This document shows positions 28,343 through 38,091 of a stretch of DNA of 64,000 nucleotides, one piece after another. Position 1 is the stretch's first letter; each line of letters opens with the position of its first letter. The notes under the pieces are model-generated. The model saw nothing but the letters and a program-made list of their open reading frames with translations. It did no database searches and was not told where the DNA came from. A program made the translations under genes and the position numbers. The stretch is from Actinomycetes bacterium (GTDB lineage Bacteria; Auribacterota; JAJCYG01): contig JAJCYG010000045.1 in the NCBI GenBank assembly GCA_029263055.1, positions 38,892 to 102,891 of the forward strand, in the 5' to 3' direction.

Positions 28343-29340
28343 TATTTAGACTCTCTTTTATTTGAAAATAAACTGATTAACCCTAAAAATTTTCCACAAT
28401 CCCATCCTAAATCCATAAAAAGTTTAACTAAAGGAAGAAGCAGCCATGTTTTTAATGTGCCTCCTAATTCAAATTGAAACTGAGTACGAATTAAATTTAA
28501 AGTAATATAGATCAGAAAATATAAAGCTACAGTTAAGACAAAAGGAACTTTTAAAAAAGAGAGGACTATACCCATAATAAATAGACGCAATAAAAACGAT
28601 GTCGAAAAAATATAATAAAGCTGCCAAGCAGTTGAATGGGTTTTTAAAAAGAGCATATTAATTTCACATTGGCCCCGGCGAACAAACCAACTAAAAATAT
28701 GTTTAAAGCTTCCACGTGGTCGATGATAGACAATCGCATTAGGATTATAAACACACTGAAATTGCCGAACAACCCGCTGAGCAAAATCATAGTCTTCGCC
28801 ACTAAACAGAGTATTTTCTTGAAAAAAACCAACTTTTTCAAAAACCTTTTTCTGAAAAAGGGCATTGCATGTTGAAAGCTGGCTTATAGGAATCACTTTT
28901 CCCTCAGCTCTCCAAGAACTCTTAAGCCCTCCTCCAGGAAAACCCAAGATAGACTCACAAAAGCCGATCCCTTTTCGTTCTTTAACTTCAACAGCTCCTG
29001 CAACACCCCCAATTCCTTCATCTAATCCAAGCACAAGTTCTTTTAACCAATCAGGGTGAAGCAAACAATCGTCATCAGTAAAAGCGAGTAAAGAATAAGT
29101 CGCGCGTTGCACGCACTGATTTCTAGCATAACCAAAACCAAGATTTTTTCGAGGGATTGAGTAGTACTCAATACCATCAATGGGTTGAGGCTGATCGGTT
29201 TCTTCCACAACCACCACTTCAATCAATTCCTTAGGATAGTCTAACGCACGCACTGTTTCTAAAGCTCGTTCTAAATCAGAACGTCTATCCTTACTTGCTA
29301 TTAAAATAGAGACTTGAGGCCATTCTTTTTTTCTATTCAC
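28342..29340 (-). CDS. Glycosyltransferase family 2, membrane-associated
   Basis: A 332-aa enzyme. The GT-A domain starts VSILIASKDRRSDLERALET and carries the acid pair in LLAFTDDDCLLHPDWL. FSGEDYDFAQRVVRQF is the ED catalytic-base region, and about two hydrophobic segments follow near residues 230-300. It ends one base into the next gene's start. Sugar specificity is not readable. It is one of four family-2 genes in the locus. Confidence 0.88.
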   Translation of the reverse strand: MNRKKEWPQVSILIASKDRRSDLERALETVRALDYPKELIEVVVVEETDQPQPIDGIEYYSIPRKNLGFGYARNQCVQRATYSLLAFTDDDCLLHPDWLKELVLGLDEGIGGVAGAVEVKERKGIGFCESILGFPGGGLKSSWRAEGKVIPISQLSTCNALFQKKVFEKVGFFQENTLFSGEDYDFAQRVVRQFQCVYNPNAIVYHRPRGSFKHIFSWFVRRGQCEINMLFLKTHSTAWQLYYIFSTSFLLRLFIMGIVLSFLKVPFVLTVALYFLIYITLNLIRTQFQFELGGTLKTWLLLPLVKLFMDLGWDCGKFLGLISLFSNKRESK

Positions 29341-30909
29341 CTAAAGCCCCGCCTTCTTATGATCAAAACCAAATACTTTAACTTCATCCCGGATTCCACC
29401 TTCAGTGACACGTGCCTGAAAGAGCAACTCAAACTGCGGAAAGCGCTTGTGATCATCAAATAAAGGAAGCAACCAAGGCCTAAACCGTTTTAATGTCTTT
29501 CGACGCAAAATTAATGTATCTGCTTTCTGGGCTTGAGCGTAAACCAACAAATCAGCCACTTCAGCGTAAGGAAAAGCAACAGACTCGCCTCCACCATAAA
29601 AAGGAATGGCTGGATAACGAGAGATAAACCGCCCTCCTTCAGGAAAACGACCTTGAAGCCATCCACCCACTTCTCGAGCCAAATCACTTGTTCCAGCCCG
29701 TTGCTTCATTGCTGAAACAGTTTTAGGCACAAGCGAAAAACCAAGTGTCAAAGCCAAAAGCCAAACAACGCCTTCTTTTTTAAACACTTTCACAGAAAAG
29801 ACAGAAAGGCCATAAGCGGCTAAGATCAAACAAAATGGAATCAATGTAAGTAAAAATCTATTTTGATAATAAATAAAAGGAAAAATTAAATAACAAGGAA
29901 GTATCGGAAGCAGCCAAAGCCACTTCATCCTTTTTTCTCTGTCTTGATAGAGAAAGTAAAGCCCTAAAGCCAGAAAGAGATAAATCAAAGGAGAAAGCCA
30001 TTTAGGCAACCCAAGCTTCAAACAAAGACCTATATTTTTAAAATAGGTTGAAGCTAACTCTTTAAAAGTAGGCTTATACTGCTCTTTTAAGAGATCATCT
30101 GTTAATACTTTCTGAGAAATGACTTCATTTTTTTCAGGGACCAAACCAAATAAAAACTTTTCTACTGCCATACGGTCTGTAGGATGAACCGATTCTACGC
30201 CGCTTCTAAAATGGATCACTGATTTATCTGAAAGCGCCCAAGAACCTGTTGTCTCCTTTATAAATTGTAAATAAGGAAATGCGGCGCAAGTAAAGCCAAC
30301 GAGCAAGAATAAAAGAACCATCCAACCACGAATGAGTTGAATTTTCTTTGTCACCATTCCACTAAAAAATAAAAGCATCACAATCCCAAGGTAGACAGCT
30401 CCTTCTTGGCGCGTTAAAAAAGCAACACCCCAAATAAGCCCTGTAAAAACAGCCAGCAGTATATTTTTATTTTTAAGCAAAAGAAAACTGAGTATCAGCG
30501 CACTTAAAAAAATAAACAAATAAGTTGTTTCACTTAAAACCGTATAGGAATAATAAATTAAGGAAGGCTCTAAAGCGGCTAAAAACATGGCGATTAACCC
30601 CACTTTATGATCAAAGAAATACCGCCCCATTATATAAATTAAAACGAGCAAGCCACTTCCTAAAAAAACAGAAACCCAACGACCTGCTAATTCAAAGTCA
30701 TTAACCATACTTGAAGCAACAGCAATAAGATAACTATAAAAAGGAGGATTAATGGGACGAAAAAAAGATTCGCCAGAAGATATGTCGCGTGCCAATGTGG
30801 CTATAAATGCGCCATCCACTTCAATTTCACCCAAATAGTTCAATTGAAGTAAACGCATAAAAAAACCTAAGATAAAAATGGCAACAACAGCCATCCATTC
30901 TTTTTTCAC
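29341..30909 (-). CDS. GT-C membrane glycosyltransferase, ArnT/PMT (GT39-like)
   Basis: The 522-aa protein has about ten to twelve hydrophobic segments. In the first extracytoplasmic loop, GEIEVDGAFIATLARDISSG carries acidic residues placed as in lipid-linked-sugar transferases of the ArnT/PMT group. The family segment TLVL-SETTYLFIFLSALIL-type helix follows. It presumably moves a sugar from undecaprenyl phosphate onto a target on the outer face of the inner membrane. The C-terminal soluble region (about 415-522) is not recognised. It joins its neighbours with no gap. Confidence 0.75.
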   Translation of the reverse strand: MKKEWMAVVAIFILGFFMRLLQLNYLGEIEVDGAFIATLARDISSGESFFRPINPPFYSYLIAVASSMVNDFELAGRWVSVFLGSGLLVLIYIMGRYFFDHKVGLIAMFLAALEPSLIYYSYTVLSETTYLFIFLSALILSFLLLKNKNILLAVFTGLIWGVAFLTRQEGAVYLGIVMLLFFSGMVTKKIQLIRGWMVLLFLLVGFTCAAFPYLQFIKETTGSWALSDKSVIHFRSGVESVHPTDRMAVEKFLFGLVPEKNEVISQKVLTDDLLKEQYKPTFKELASTYFKNIGLCLKLGLPKWLSPLIYLFLALGLYFLYQDREKRMKWLWLLPILPCYLIFPFIYYQNRFLLTLIPFCLILAAYGLSVFSVKVFKKEGVVWLLALTLGFSLVPKTVSAMKQRAGTSDLAREVGGWLQGRFPEGGRFISRYPAIPFYGGGESVAFPYAEVADLLVYAQAQKADTLILRRKTLKRFRPWLLPLFDDHKRFPQFELLFQARVTEGGIRDEVKVFGFDHKKAGL

Positions 30910-31943
30910 AAAGAAAGCCCCTTTTGATTTAGCCCTTCAACAAATCTCCCCACTGTCATGGAGAGCGATTTCATAAATAAAAGAACAAGCAATGCACACT
31001 TTTCAGAAAAAAGAAGAGGCAGGTTTTCATACTGAGCCACTGAGTTAATACGAGTCATCAGATAGATCAGATAAAAAATAAGCACAAAGATCAATGGAGG
31101 CCAAACACCTGCAAAAACAAGCCCAAGCAATACTTTTTTGTCTAGATAAGTAAAATTTAACCAAATAGGAAAAGAAACGCCTCTTCCTCGAAAAGTCTTC
31201 ATTGGAAACTCAATAATCCAATCATGAGGAAAATACTTTTTTAGCAGGACAGATTGAGCTCGACCTGTGGTATACGCTTGCCGACACATCGCATCAAACG
31301 AATCCCGATGCTGATGATAAGTAATTGCATTTGGAATGATTCCCATTTTTCCAGAGGCATGGTATAAGCGAGCACATAAGTCAAAATCACCCGCAGCATA
31401 GCCTAGCTCTTGAAACCCACCCAATTTGTCAAACATCTCTTTTCGGAACACTAAACTAGATCCTGAAAAGCCCCCACTAAAGAGATCAAAACAAGAAAAT
31501 TCTTTTTCTTCTGTATGCTCAGTACGCAATGTATAAAGAGATAAAAACTTTTGTATAATATTATTAGGGGGTGCTCCTTTAACACTTCCACCCCCACCAC
31601 TCCAATCAGGATGCGCGTCAAAGACTTTTCTAATTTCAAGTAACCAGTTAGGATCAGCTATACAATCATGATCCGTAAAAGCTAAAAGCGATCCCTTTGC
31701 TTCTGCCGCACCACGGTTTCGGGCATATTCTCTGCCCTGTTTAGGCTCTTTGATCACTCGATAACCAACCGAGTTCGGTACTTTATTTAAATAAGACTGT
31801 GCCATTTCATACGTGTTATCGGTCGAAGCATTATCGACTAAGATCACTTCATAGTCTCCGTCCTTCTGAGAAAGAAGCGATTCAATACAATCTGCTAATG
31901 TTTTTACTGAATTATAAAGAGGAACTATCACAGAGATTTTCAT
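30906..31943 (-). CDS. Glycosyltransferase family 2
   Basis: A GT-A enzyme of about 345 aa starting MKISVIVPLYNSVKTLADCI, with the NASTDNT nucleotide-binding segment, LLAFTDHDCIADPNWL (DxD-like) and the GYAAGDFDLCARLY acceptor region. One or two hydrophobic segments lie near residue 270. ATG at 31943 overlaps the previous stop by four bases (ATGA); the 19 codons upstream in frame belong to the overlap and are rejected as start. Confidence 0.88.
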   Translation of the reverse strand: MKISVIVPLYNSVKTLADCIESLLSQKDGDYEVILVDNASTDNTYEMAQSYLNKVPNSVGYRVIKEPKQGREYARNRGAAEAKGSLLAFTDHDCIADPNWLLEIRKVFDAHPDWSGGGGSVKGAPPNNIIQKFLSLYTLRTEHTEEKEFSCFDLFSGGFSGSSLVFRKEMFDKLGGFQELGYAAGDFDLCARLYHASGKMGIIPNAITYHQHRDSFDAMCRQAYTTGRAQSVLLKKYFPHDWIIEFPMKTFRGRGVSFPIWLNFTYLDKKVLLGLVFAGVWPPLIFVLIFYLIYLMTRINSVAQYENLPLLFSEKCALLVLLFMKSLSMTVGRFVEGLNQKGLSL

Positions 31944-32848
31944 TGTTTGCGTGCAAAGGCTAAAAGTTCGCCCCCTCGTCCACGATACTGGGCCATCCAT
32001 GCAAACGGTTGAGCTAACAAATCAACAATCTGTCTCACCCATTCATGTGACCTTTTTTGCACTCCTCCTTGTTGTTGTGATTCTTTTTCCTTCAATTCAA
32101 AAACCTTTCCTTTTTGGCGCCATGCCCATATCAAATCAAGCGCATTCCACTGAGGCGCTGTCTGATAGACCAACTGAAATTGTGAACGTTTTAATAATGA
32201 AGCTAAAGAACGAGATGAAAAATGAAGCAAATGCCCCTGCTCTCTAAGCAAAACCCAATTCATTCCAGCCCATTGCCTCATCCAGCTATCATAATTAGGC
32301 ACAGCTAAAACCAGCCATCCCCCTGGTTTTAGTTTCTCATGAACTTGTTTTAGAAAAGTGAGCGGATCATGAATGTGCTCCAAAATATGCTGAGCTGTGA
32401 TTACCTCATATTGTGGACATTGATCCAAACAACTCTTTATTTCTCCTTGGTGAATTTTAAACTCACCCAATTCCTTAGTTCGTTCGATTACTTTTTTAGA
32501 AAGCTCAATTCCTTCGACACGCCAATTTTGATCTGTTGCTTCTTTCAAAAAATAACCTGCACCACAGCCAACATCTAAAACCTCTTGTTTGACTCTCTTT
32601 TTATTCAAAAAATCAAGAATCACCTTAGCTCTTCGAAGCGCTTCATTTTTATACTTAGAAAAATAATCCAAATCTGTCACATCATCATAATACTGCTCTA
32701 ATTCTTCATATTTTAACTGGGGCCAAGCAAAGACACCCTTACAAACACAACATTCCCAAAGATCATCCCAGCCTCTTGACTCCACATAATTCAACTTGAT
32801 TCCATGACACAAAACACACTGCTTAGGATTGGTCTTTTCTTTTTTCAT
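31940..32848 (-). CDS. Class I SAM-dependent methyltransferase with zinc-ribbon N-terminus
   Basis: About 302 aa. Four Cys in CVLCHG and CCVCKG near residues 10-35 form a likely zinc ribbon. The SAM-binding motif I is EVLDVGCGAGYFLKEA, and the ITAQHILEHIHDPLTFLKQ segment is typical of UbiG/Methyltransf_23-type enzymes. It probably methylates a sugar or a glycan terminus. The start at 32848 (MKKEKTNPKQC) has GGAAAGGGTG before it and overlaps the preceding membrane-protein gene by 26 bases. Confidence 0.82.
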   Translation of the reverse strand: MKKEKTNPKQCVLCHGIKLNYVESRGWDDLWECCVCKGVFAWPQLKYEELEQYYDDVTDLDYFSKYKNEALRRAKVILDFLNKKRVKQEVLDVGCGAGYFLKEATDQNWRVEGIELSKKVIERTKELGEFKIHQGEIKSCLDQCPQYEVITAQHILEHIHDPLTFLKQVHEKLKPGGWLVLAVPNYDSWMRQWAGMNWVLLREQGHLLHFSSRSLASLLKRSQFQLVYQTAPQWNALDLIWAWRQKGKVFELKEKESQQQGGVQKRSHEWVRQIVDLLAQPFAWMAQYRGRGGELLAFARKQ

Positions 32849-34253
32849 AACACCCTTTCCAGACAATCCAACCCAATGTCGCACACGTTATCAACGCACC
32901 AATAGATAACAATGCTTTATAAAACGGATCCTCAACAAATGTAATCTGTGATGTAATCTTTGTATATTGAGAAAGATGTTCCTTTTCAATTAAGAGCAAA
33001 CGCCATAAATAAGAGTGATGCATCAATGAAAGGATTGAAATAACCAATATTGAGTAGGCGCCTGCAATCCAAGCAAATGATATTTTCTTTTTCTTGTTTA
33101 TCCAGTTTTGAAATCGAAGAAGGGCTAAAACCAATAAGAAGATCAAAGGAAGTATAATAAAACGCGAAGAGACTCTTTCAGAATTAAGCAACGGAATGGG
33201 AAGCCTTGAAAGTGGCAAATACAGGTAACTCAAAGAGAGCAAAACCAAACCCCATATCGGCGCATCTAAAGCAGCATACTTTAATTTTGACTTTGACTTC
33301 TTTTGTTTAAGCCGAAGGTAAACTCCAAAATAGGCGATAAAAAGAAAACCGGGTAATGTAATATAAAGATCATACTCCCACCAACCCAACCGACTGAATA
33401 CAGAGCCTATTTGTTCGGCTAAATGATCTTGAATCACCACCATTGCTTTCAAAAGATCAATTAGCGTAGGATAACCTGATAGAAAAAAAGAGTCATACTT
33501 CCAGAAAGCAAGCATTGCAGGAAAAATACGAACAGCTCCTAATAAAAAGCTAAAAACCAGAATCCAGCACAGGCGAATCGAGTCACCTTGATTAAACACC
33601 CAATAAAGAACCAGAAAAAGAATAGACCACTGAAAGAAGTGCACCCCTCCTTGCAATAAGACAAAGAAAAGAAACAGAGGGATTTCATAAATCACTGAAG
33701 AATCTTCTTTGTCTTCAACCATCTTCAAGACAAATAAAACAAAATAAGGAAGTAAAAATAGACTCGACCACATAAAGTGGCCCACTGAAAGGTGTGCTGT
33801 TAGATAACCATTAAAATTAAACAGAAAAAATAAGATCGAAAAAGAAAAAAGTGATAAGCCATACCTTCTCGCTAAACAAACACAGCCAATAAAACCAGCC
33901 AAATAAAGGATCAATGTTTGTGCTAGAACAAACTCTCCTACACTAATCCATTTTAATAAAATTAGTTGAGGTGAAAAAATGGTTTCAGGAACAGCTAAAA
34001 AACGATGTGTTCCTTGAAGTTCTAGAGAACTATGATACGGAACCGTCTTATTTTGAAAAGCTTCTTGGTAGAGCTCATAATAAACCCTCTCTTTAGGCCA
34101 GTCATAAGCTGTTAATGAAAGGTCCCCTGCATTTAAAAAAGAGATCCAATGACACAGCCCAAGTACAAAAAGCCCTATCAAAACAACATAAAAAGAGAGG
34201 CTTGTCTGCTTACAACTCTCTCCAGACAAAAGGTATTGAAATCTCTGCTTCAT
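32823..34253 (-). CDS. Integral membrane protein, YfhO-like GT-C type
   Basis: About 476 aa with roughly ten to twelve hydrophobic segments. A first periplasmic loop (AGDLSLTAYDWPKERVYYEL) is rich in acidic and aromatic residues, as in the YfhO/GT-C group of lipid-linked glycosyltransferases. The ATG at 34253 is preferred over a TTG at 34265. Its place between a family-2 glycosyltransferase and the methyltransferase fits modification of the polysaccharide after flipping. Assignment rests on topology and the loop only. Confidence 0.6.
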   Translation of the reverse strand: MKQRFQYLLSGESCKQTSLSFYVVLIGLFVLGLCHWISFLNAGDLSLTAYDWPKERVYYELYQEAFQNKTVPYHSSLELQGTHRFLAVPETIFSPQLILLKWISVGEFVLAQTLILYLAGFIGCVCLARRYGLSLFSFSILFFLFNFNGYLTAHLSVGHFMWSSLFLLPYFVLFVLKMVEDKEDSSVIYEIPLFLFFVLLQGGVHFFQWSILFLVLYWVFNQGDSIRLCWILVFSFLLGAVRIFPAMLAFWKYDSFFLSGYPTLIDLLKAMVVIQDHLAEQIGSVFSRLGWWEYDLYITLPGFLFIAYFGVYLRLKQKKSKSKLKYAALDAPIWGLVLLSLSYLYLPLSRLPIPLLNSERVSSRFIILPLIFLLVLALLRFQNWINKKKKISFAWIAGAYSILVISILSLMHHSYLWRLLLIEKEHLSQYTKITSQITFVEDPFYKALLSIGALITCATLGWIVWKGCYEKRKDQS

Positions 34254-34280
34254 GCTTAGAATCAATTTAACACACCTTTC

Positions 34281-35270
34281 TTAATTCTGCTTGTTTTCGA
34301 AAAAAGCAGGATATTTTTTAGTCTCTGCCTCCCAGTAAGTAAAGAACAAAATGTTTTGCTTGGCTTGCATTTTTTTGCGCTCTTTTAACACAACAGGCAA
34401 TCCCTCTAAAGCCTTAAAAAAGGCCTTAAATCGATAACCCTGCCCTGTAAAGCAGGCAACGACCAATCGACAGAGAACCCCGCTCACATGACGCAGCCAA
34501 AAAAACAACCCCGCACCTTGCTTCCAAACCAAATAATATCGATGTTGCTCACTCATTGTTTTGAGCTCTAATGGAGTAAACACTTTTTTGGTGGTCTGAC
34601 TTCCTTCGTGAAAGCAAATGGCCTTGGGCTCAAACAAAATCTTCCAACCTCTTTGCCACGCTCTAAGCGAAAGATCAACATCTTCCCAATAAGCAGGTAA
34701 AAAAAGTGGATCAAAACCTTCTAACTCTAAAAAGAGTTTTCGATTTACAGCAGAGGCACCTCCTGATAAAGAAGGGATTTCACACGTTCCCCTGCTCTCC
34801 CGTTTCAACATAGGGAGCTCAAAAAACCCTCTTCTCAAAGTTAGTCCAAGATAGAACTGACTTAAGTCTATTGGATTAGCCTTGTGCACTTCCATCATCA
34901 ATCCCAATCGCACGCCAAAAAGCTCTTTATCTTTAAAAAGCCCGACAGACTCTTCAAAGGTCTCTTTTAAGACCTCCATATCATTATTAATGAAGAACAA
35001 AATTTCGTGCTTTGCTTGAATCGCTCCTGCATTGCAAGCTGCTCCAAAGCCTTGATTTGTTGAGAGCCGAAGAACCTGAATCTCTTTAAAATGAGCTTCA
35101 ACCCATTCAACTGAAGAGTCCTTACTCCCATCATCGACTAAAATAATTTCAGACTCACCTCTATATTGTAAAATCGCTTCAAACTGTTTTTGTAAATTTC
35201 TTTCTAATATCTCTTGTCCTTCATAGTTTGGAATCACAACTGAAATAGAAGGTTGAATGTTATTTCCCAT
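34281..35270 (-). CDS. Glycosyltransferase family 2 (rhamnosyltransferase-like)
   Basis: A 329-aa enzyme starting SISVVIPNYEGQEILERNLQ, with VDDGSKDSSV, the EILFFINNDMEVL acidic motif, and PAYWEDVDLSLRAWQRG (the ED base region), followed by KAICFHEGSQT. This set is typical of the WbbL-like rhamnosyltransferase branch, but the sugar is uncertain. It overlaps the flippase gene by 11 bases. Confidence 0.87.
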   Translation of the reverse strand: MGNNIQPSISVVIPNYEGQEILERNLQKQFEAILQYRGESEIILVDDGSKDSSVEWVEAHFKEIQVLRLSTNQGFGAACNAGAIQAKHEILFFINNDMEVLKETFEESVGLFKDKELFGVRLGLMMEVHKANPIDLSQFYLGLTLRRGFFELPMLKRESRGTCEIPSLSGGASAVNRKLFLELEGFDPLFLPAYWEDVDLSLRAWQRGWKILFEPKAICFHEGSQTTKKVFTPLELKTMSEQHRYYLVWKQGAGLFFWLRHVSGVLCRLVVACFTGQGYRFKAFFKALEGLPVVLKERKKMQAKQNILFFTYWEAETKKYPAFFENKQN

Positions 35271-36690
35271 ACTTCATCCCTATCGCCCTTTTAAAAAGCT
35301 TAATATCTTCACTCCCCAAGCCCTTGGTTAAAAAAAGAGCTGCTAAATAAACAAGTGAAGAAAATATTAGAGCGACAAACCAAGAAAAAGTAAAAAAGTG
35401 TAGAAAAAGCTCAAGTAAAATAAGAGCAGGCAAAAGCTTTAACAGCCCAAAATAAGAACAGAGTGTTAAATTGCGCGGCACTCTATCAACCAAGAAACAA
35501 ATAAAGGGTACAGAATAAGCAATGGTTGTTGCTAAAGCAGCTCCAGCACCCCCCATTTTTGGAATCAAAACCATGTTAAGAGGAATGTTTAAAACCGCTC
35601 CAAATAGACTTCCTATTAGAATTATTTTTTGTTTTTTAGCTGAAATCAAAACATGACGCAATAAAATCAACATGCAGTTTAAAGGAAAAGACCAAATCAA
35701 TATCTTCAGTACTGGGGCAGCTTCTGCAAAAGAATTGCCAAACAAAAAGATCAACACTTCCTTAGAGTAGAAACAAATAAATAAAGCAACAGGTAAGGAA
35801 AAGAGCAAAAGGTACTTACCGCTAATCTTTACAGATCTTTCGTGTTTGTCCTTAGACTCGAGAAATAAAACAGACAAGACAGGCAACAAAACAGTAAGCA
35901 AGGCTGTTGGAATAAACAAAAAAGATTCAACAACTGTTACGGTCGCACTATAAAGACCTAAAGATGAGATTCCAATAATAGAAAAAATAAAAATCTGATC
36001 CACCCGCGCGATCACGCGATCAAAAAAGTGACTCACAGAAACAGGAAAGGAATCCTTTAAAAAAGAAAAAAATCTTTTATTATCCCATCCCCACTCAATA
36101 GGAATTCTTTTTTGAGAAAGAGTATAAAAAAGAGCTGCTGAGACAAAAGCAACAAAGATGTTCAGCAACACAAAATGTTCAACTGTCCCCTTTAATATAA
36201 TAAGAGCAAGAGTCAACACAGCCGCTAATAGCTTCATCGAAATATTCACTATTGAAAAGACACGCATTTCCATGGTTCTTTGAAAAACAGTCACAAAAAG
36301 AGAACGAAATGAAGCAATCATTCCAAGAGAGGCAATAAAAATAAGTAGTCTGATTTGAGGGGTTGGTTCAAAAAAAGTACATCCTATCCAAGCTAAGACC
36401 ATGGCGATTAAGGAAAGGATCACACGCAAAAGTATCGCATCCCCTAAAAAACGACCTGCTTGTTTTTCTTTAACCACAGCAACTTCTCGACCTAAGATAC
36501 TCTCATTGGACAAATGAGGTAAAACAGAAAAGAAGAAAAGATAGGCCATAGCAAAACTATATTTCCCTAATTCCTCTCGTCCCAAATAACGAACAAAAAG
36601 AATGCTAATCCCTATAGAGATCAGCTTACCAATCACATCTCCAACAATCAAATAAGAGGTATTCTTTGATACAGATTGAACTCTATCCAC
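35260..36690 (-). CDS. wzx: Polysaccharide flippase, Wzx-like
   Basis: The 476-aa protein has about twelve to fourteen hydrophobic segments. It begins with NTSYLIVGDVIGKLISIGIS and FVRYLGREELGKYSFAMAYL, the hallmark N-terminus of the PST/Wzx family in the MOP superfamily. It flips undecaprenyl-linked repeat units to the periplasmic side. It overlaps the Wzy gene by eight bases, so polymerase and flippase are translationally coupled. Confidence 0.88.
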   Translation of the reverse strand: MDRVQSVSKNTSYLIVGDVIGKLISIGISILFVRYLGREELGKYSFAMAYLFFFSVLPHLSNESILGREVAVVKEKQAGRFLGDAILLRVILSLIAMVLAWIGCTFFEPTPQIRLLIFIASLGMIASFRSLFVTVFQRTMEMRVFSIVNISMKLLAAVLTLALIILKGTVEHFVLLNIFVAFVSAALFYTLSQKRIPIEWGWDNKRFFSFLKDSFPVSVSHFFDRVIARVDQIFIFSIIGISSLGLYSATVTVVESFLFIPTALLTVLLPVLSVLFLESKDKHERSVKISGKYLLLFSLPVALFICFYSKEVLIFLFGNSFAEAAPVLKILIWSFPLNCMLILLRHVLISAKKQKIILIGSLFGAVLNIPLNMVLIPKMGGAGAALATTIAYSVPFICFLVDRVPRNLTLCSYFGLLKLLPALILLELFLHFFTFSWFVALIFSSLVYLAALFLTKGLGSEDIKLFKRAIGMKYGK

Positions 36691-38086
36691 GACCCCCCCC
36701 TTTTTCGCTCTTTTCTTTTAGCATTGTCATCTCTTCTAATCTCACTTGAGGAAGAGCAACCAATACAGCAGTCATAAACCAAAAAGGCTCCATGATCCGA
36801 ATTAAAATAAAGGTATTGGCTGTGACACAGTGAAAAAGTAATCCCACAAAACCAGCGACATAACCTAAAAAGAGTCCCTTATAAAAAGGATCTTCTTCCT
36901 CTTTGTAAGAACGCAAAGCCATGGTTCCGACCTTCCATAATAAAAAAAGAAAAAGAATTAGTCCAATAAAGCCGGTTTCAACTAAAACTGTAAAATACTG
37001 ACAGTCAATCAGCCCGGATCCTCCAACACCCCTTCCTATTAAAGGTGAAGAAGACCAATCTGTAATAGCAGCAAGCCAACTCATGATTCGGGCAGAACTA
37101 GAAGGATCAAAAGCTATGTTTAAAACACGCACCGTCCCATCTGTAATCTCAGGGTTCCAAACACTAAAGGTGTAAAGAATCCTTTGAATAACACGGCCGG
37201 GAAAAAGCAATATACCCACAACAAAACAGAGAAGACCAAAAATTAAAAAGGGATGGCCCTTTTTCGTTAAAATAAAAAAAGTAATGAAAGCAGCTGTTAT
37301 TCCTAAATAAGAACCTCTTGAGAGAGTAAACATAAGTACAGCACAAGTAAGGGCACAAAGAGAGCCAAAAAAGACTCGAAATTGAAATTTATCTGAATAC
37401 AAAAACAAACCTAGAGAGAGAGAAAAAAGAAACATTAAGTATCCCCCAAAGGTATTAGGCTCTCCATCTCCTTCAAAAGGGGCACTCACACGATATGTTG
37501 ATCCTACTTGCGTCAACCCGTATAACGTGATCACAAAACAGACCACAAAAAAACTTCCCAACAATAGCTTAATCTGTTCTTGCTTATTCATATTGTTAAC
37601 CACTAAAAAATAGAGCACAAAATATTCAATATATTTCAAAACAAAAAAGGTCCCCTTTATAGGAGAAACAAACCCACGTAAAACTCCAACCAACGTTGAC
37701 ACAATACATAAAAGGACATAAATCTTAATCGCTCCATTTAAAGGCGTTGTTTTAACAAATCCGATCTCTTTATTAATCGCAATTTTCGCCAACCAAGTAA
37801 TCGAAATAACAAACAACAAAACATCTTCCACACGTATAGTAAGATCTCTTCCCCCTCCTTCTCCAACAGCCACCTCAGGAGAAAGAAGGGTCGCAAAAAT
37901 AAGAACAACTAAAGCCCATTCTGTTTTAATCAGAGTAATAAAACAGACTAAAATACCTGAGATAATAGCTATTGAGTAAAAAGCGCCTTTTGCAATTGAA
38001 ATTTGGCAGAGAAAAGCAAGAAAAGGGATTAAAACTAAAAGCGAAACAAGGAATTTGGGATCGGTCCTTCCCGAGGAAAGAGTCAT
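36683..38086 (-). CDS. O-antigen polymerase/ligase family protein (Wzy-like)
   Basis: The 467-aa protein has about ten to twelve membrane helices and a large loop around residues 320-380 containing SARIMSWLAAITDWSSSPLI followed by GRGVGGSG. This is the Wzy_C-type segment of O-antigen ligases and polymerases. Being next to Wzc, Wza and Wzx it is most likely the polymerase of the repeat unit. Ligase and polymerase cannot be told apart by sequence alone. Confidence 0.82.
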   Translation of the reverse strand: MTLSSGRTDPKFLVSLLVLIPFLAFLCQISIAKGAFYSIAIISGILVCFITLIKTEWALVVLIFATLLSPEVAVGEGGGRDLTIRVEDVLLFVISITWLAKIAINKEIGFVKTTPLNGAIKIYVLLCIVSTLVGVLRGFVSPIKGTFFVLKYIEYFVLYFLVVNNMNKQEQIKLLLGSFFVVCFVITLYGLTQVGSTYRVSAPFEGDGEPNTFGGYLMFLFSLSLGLFLYSDKFQFRVFFGSLCALTCAVLMFTLSRGSYLGITAAFITFFILTKKGHPFLIFGLLCFVVGILLFPGRVIQRILYTFSVWNPEITDGTVRVLNIAFDPSSSARIMSWLAAITDWSSSPLIGRGVGGSGLIDCQYFTVLVETGFIGLILFLFLLWKVGTMALRSYKEEEDPFYKGLFLGYVAGFVGLLFHCVTANTFILIRIMEPFWFMTAVLVALPQVRLEEMTMLKEKSEKGGGRG

Positions 38087-38091
38087 CCGAT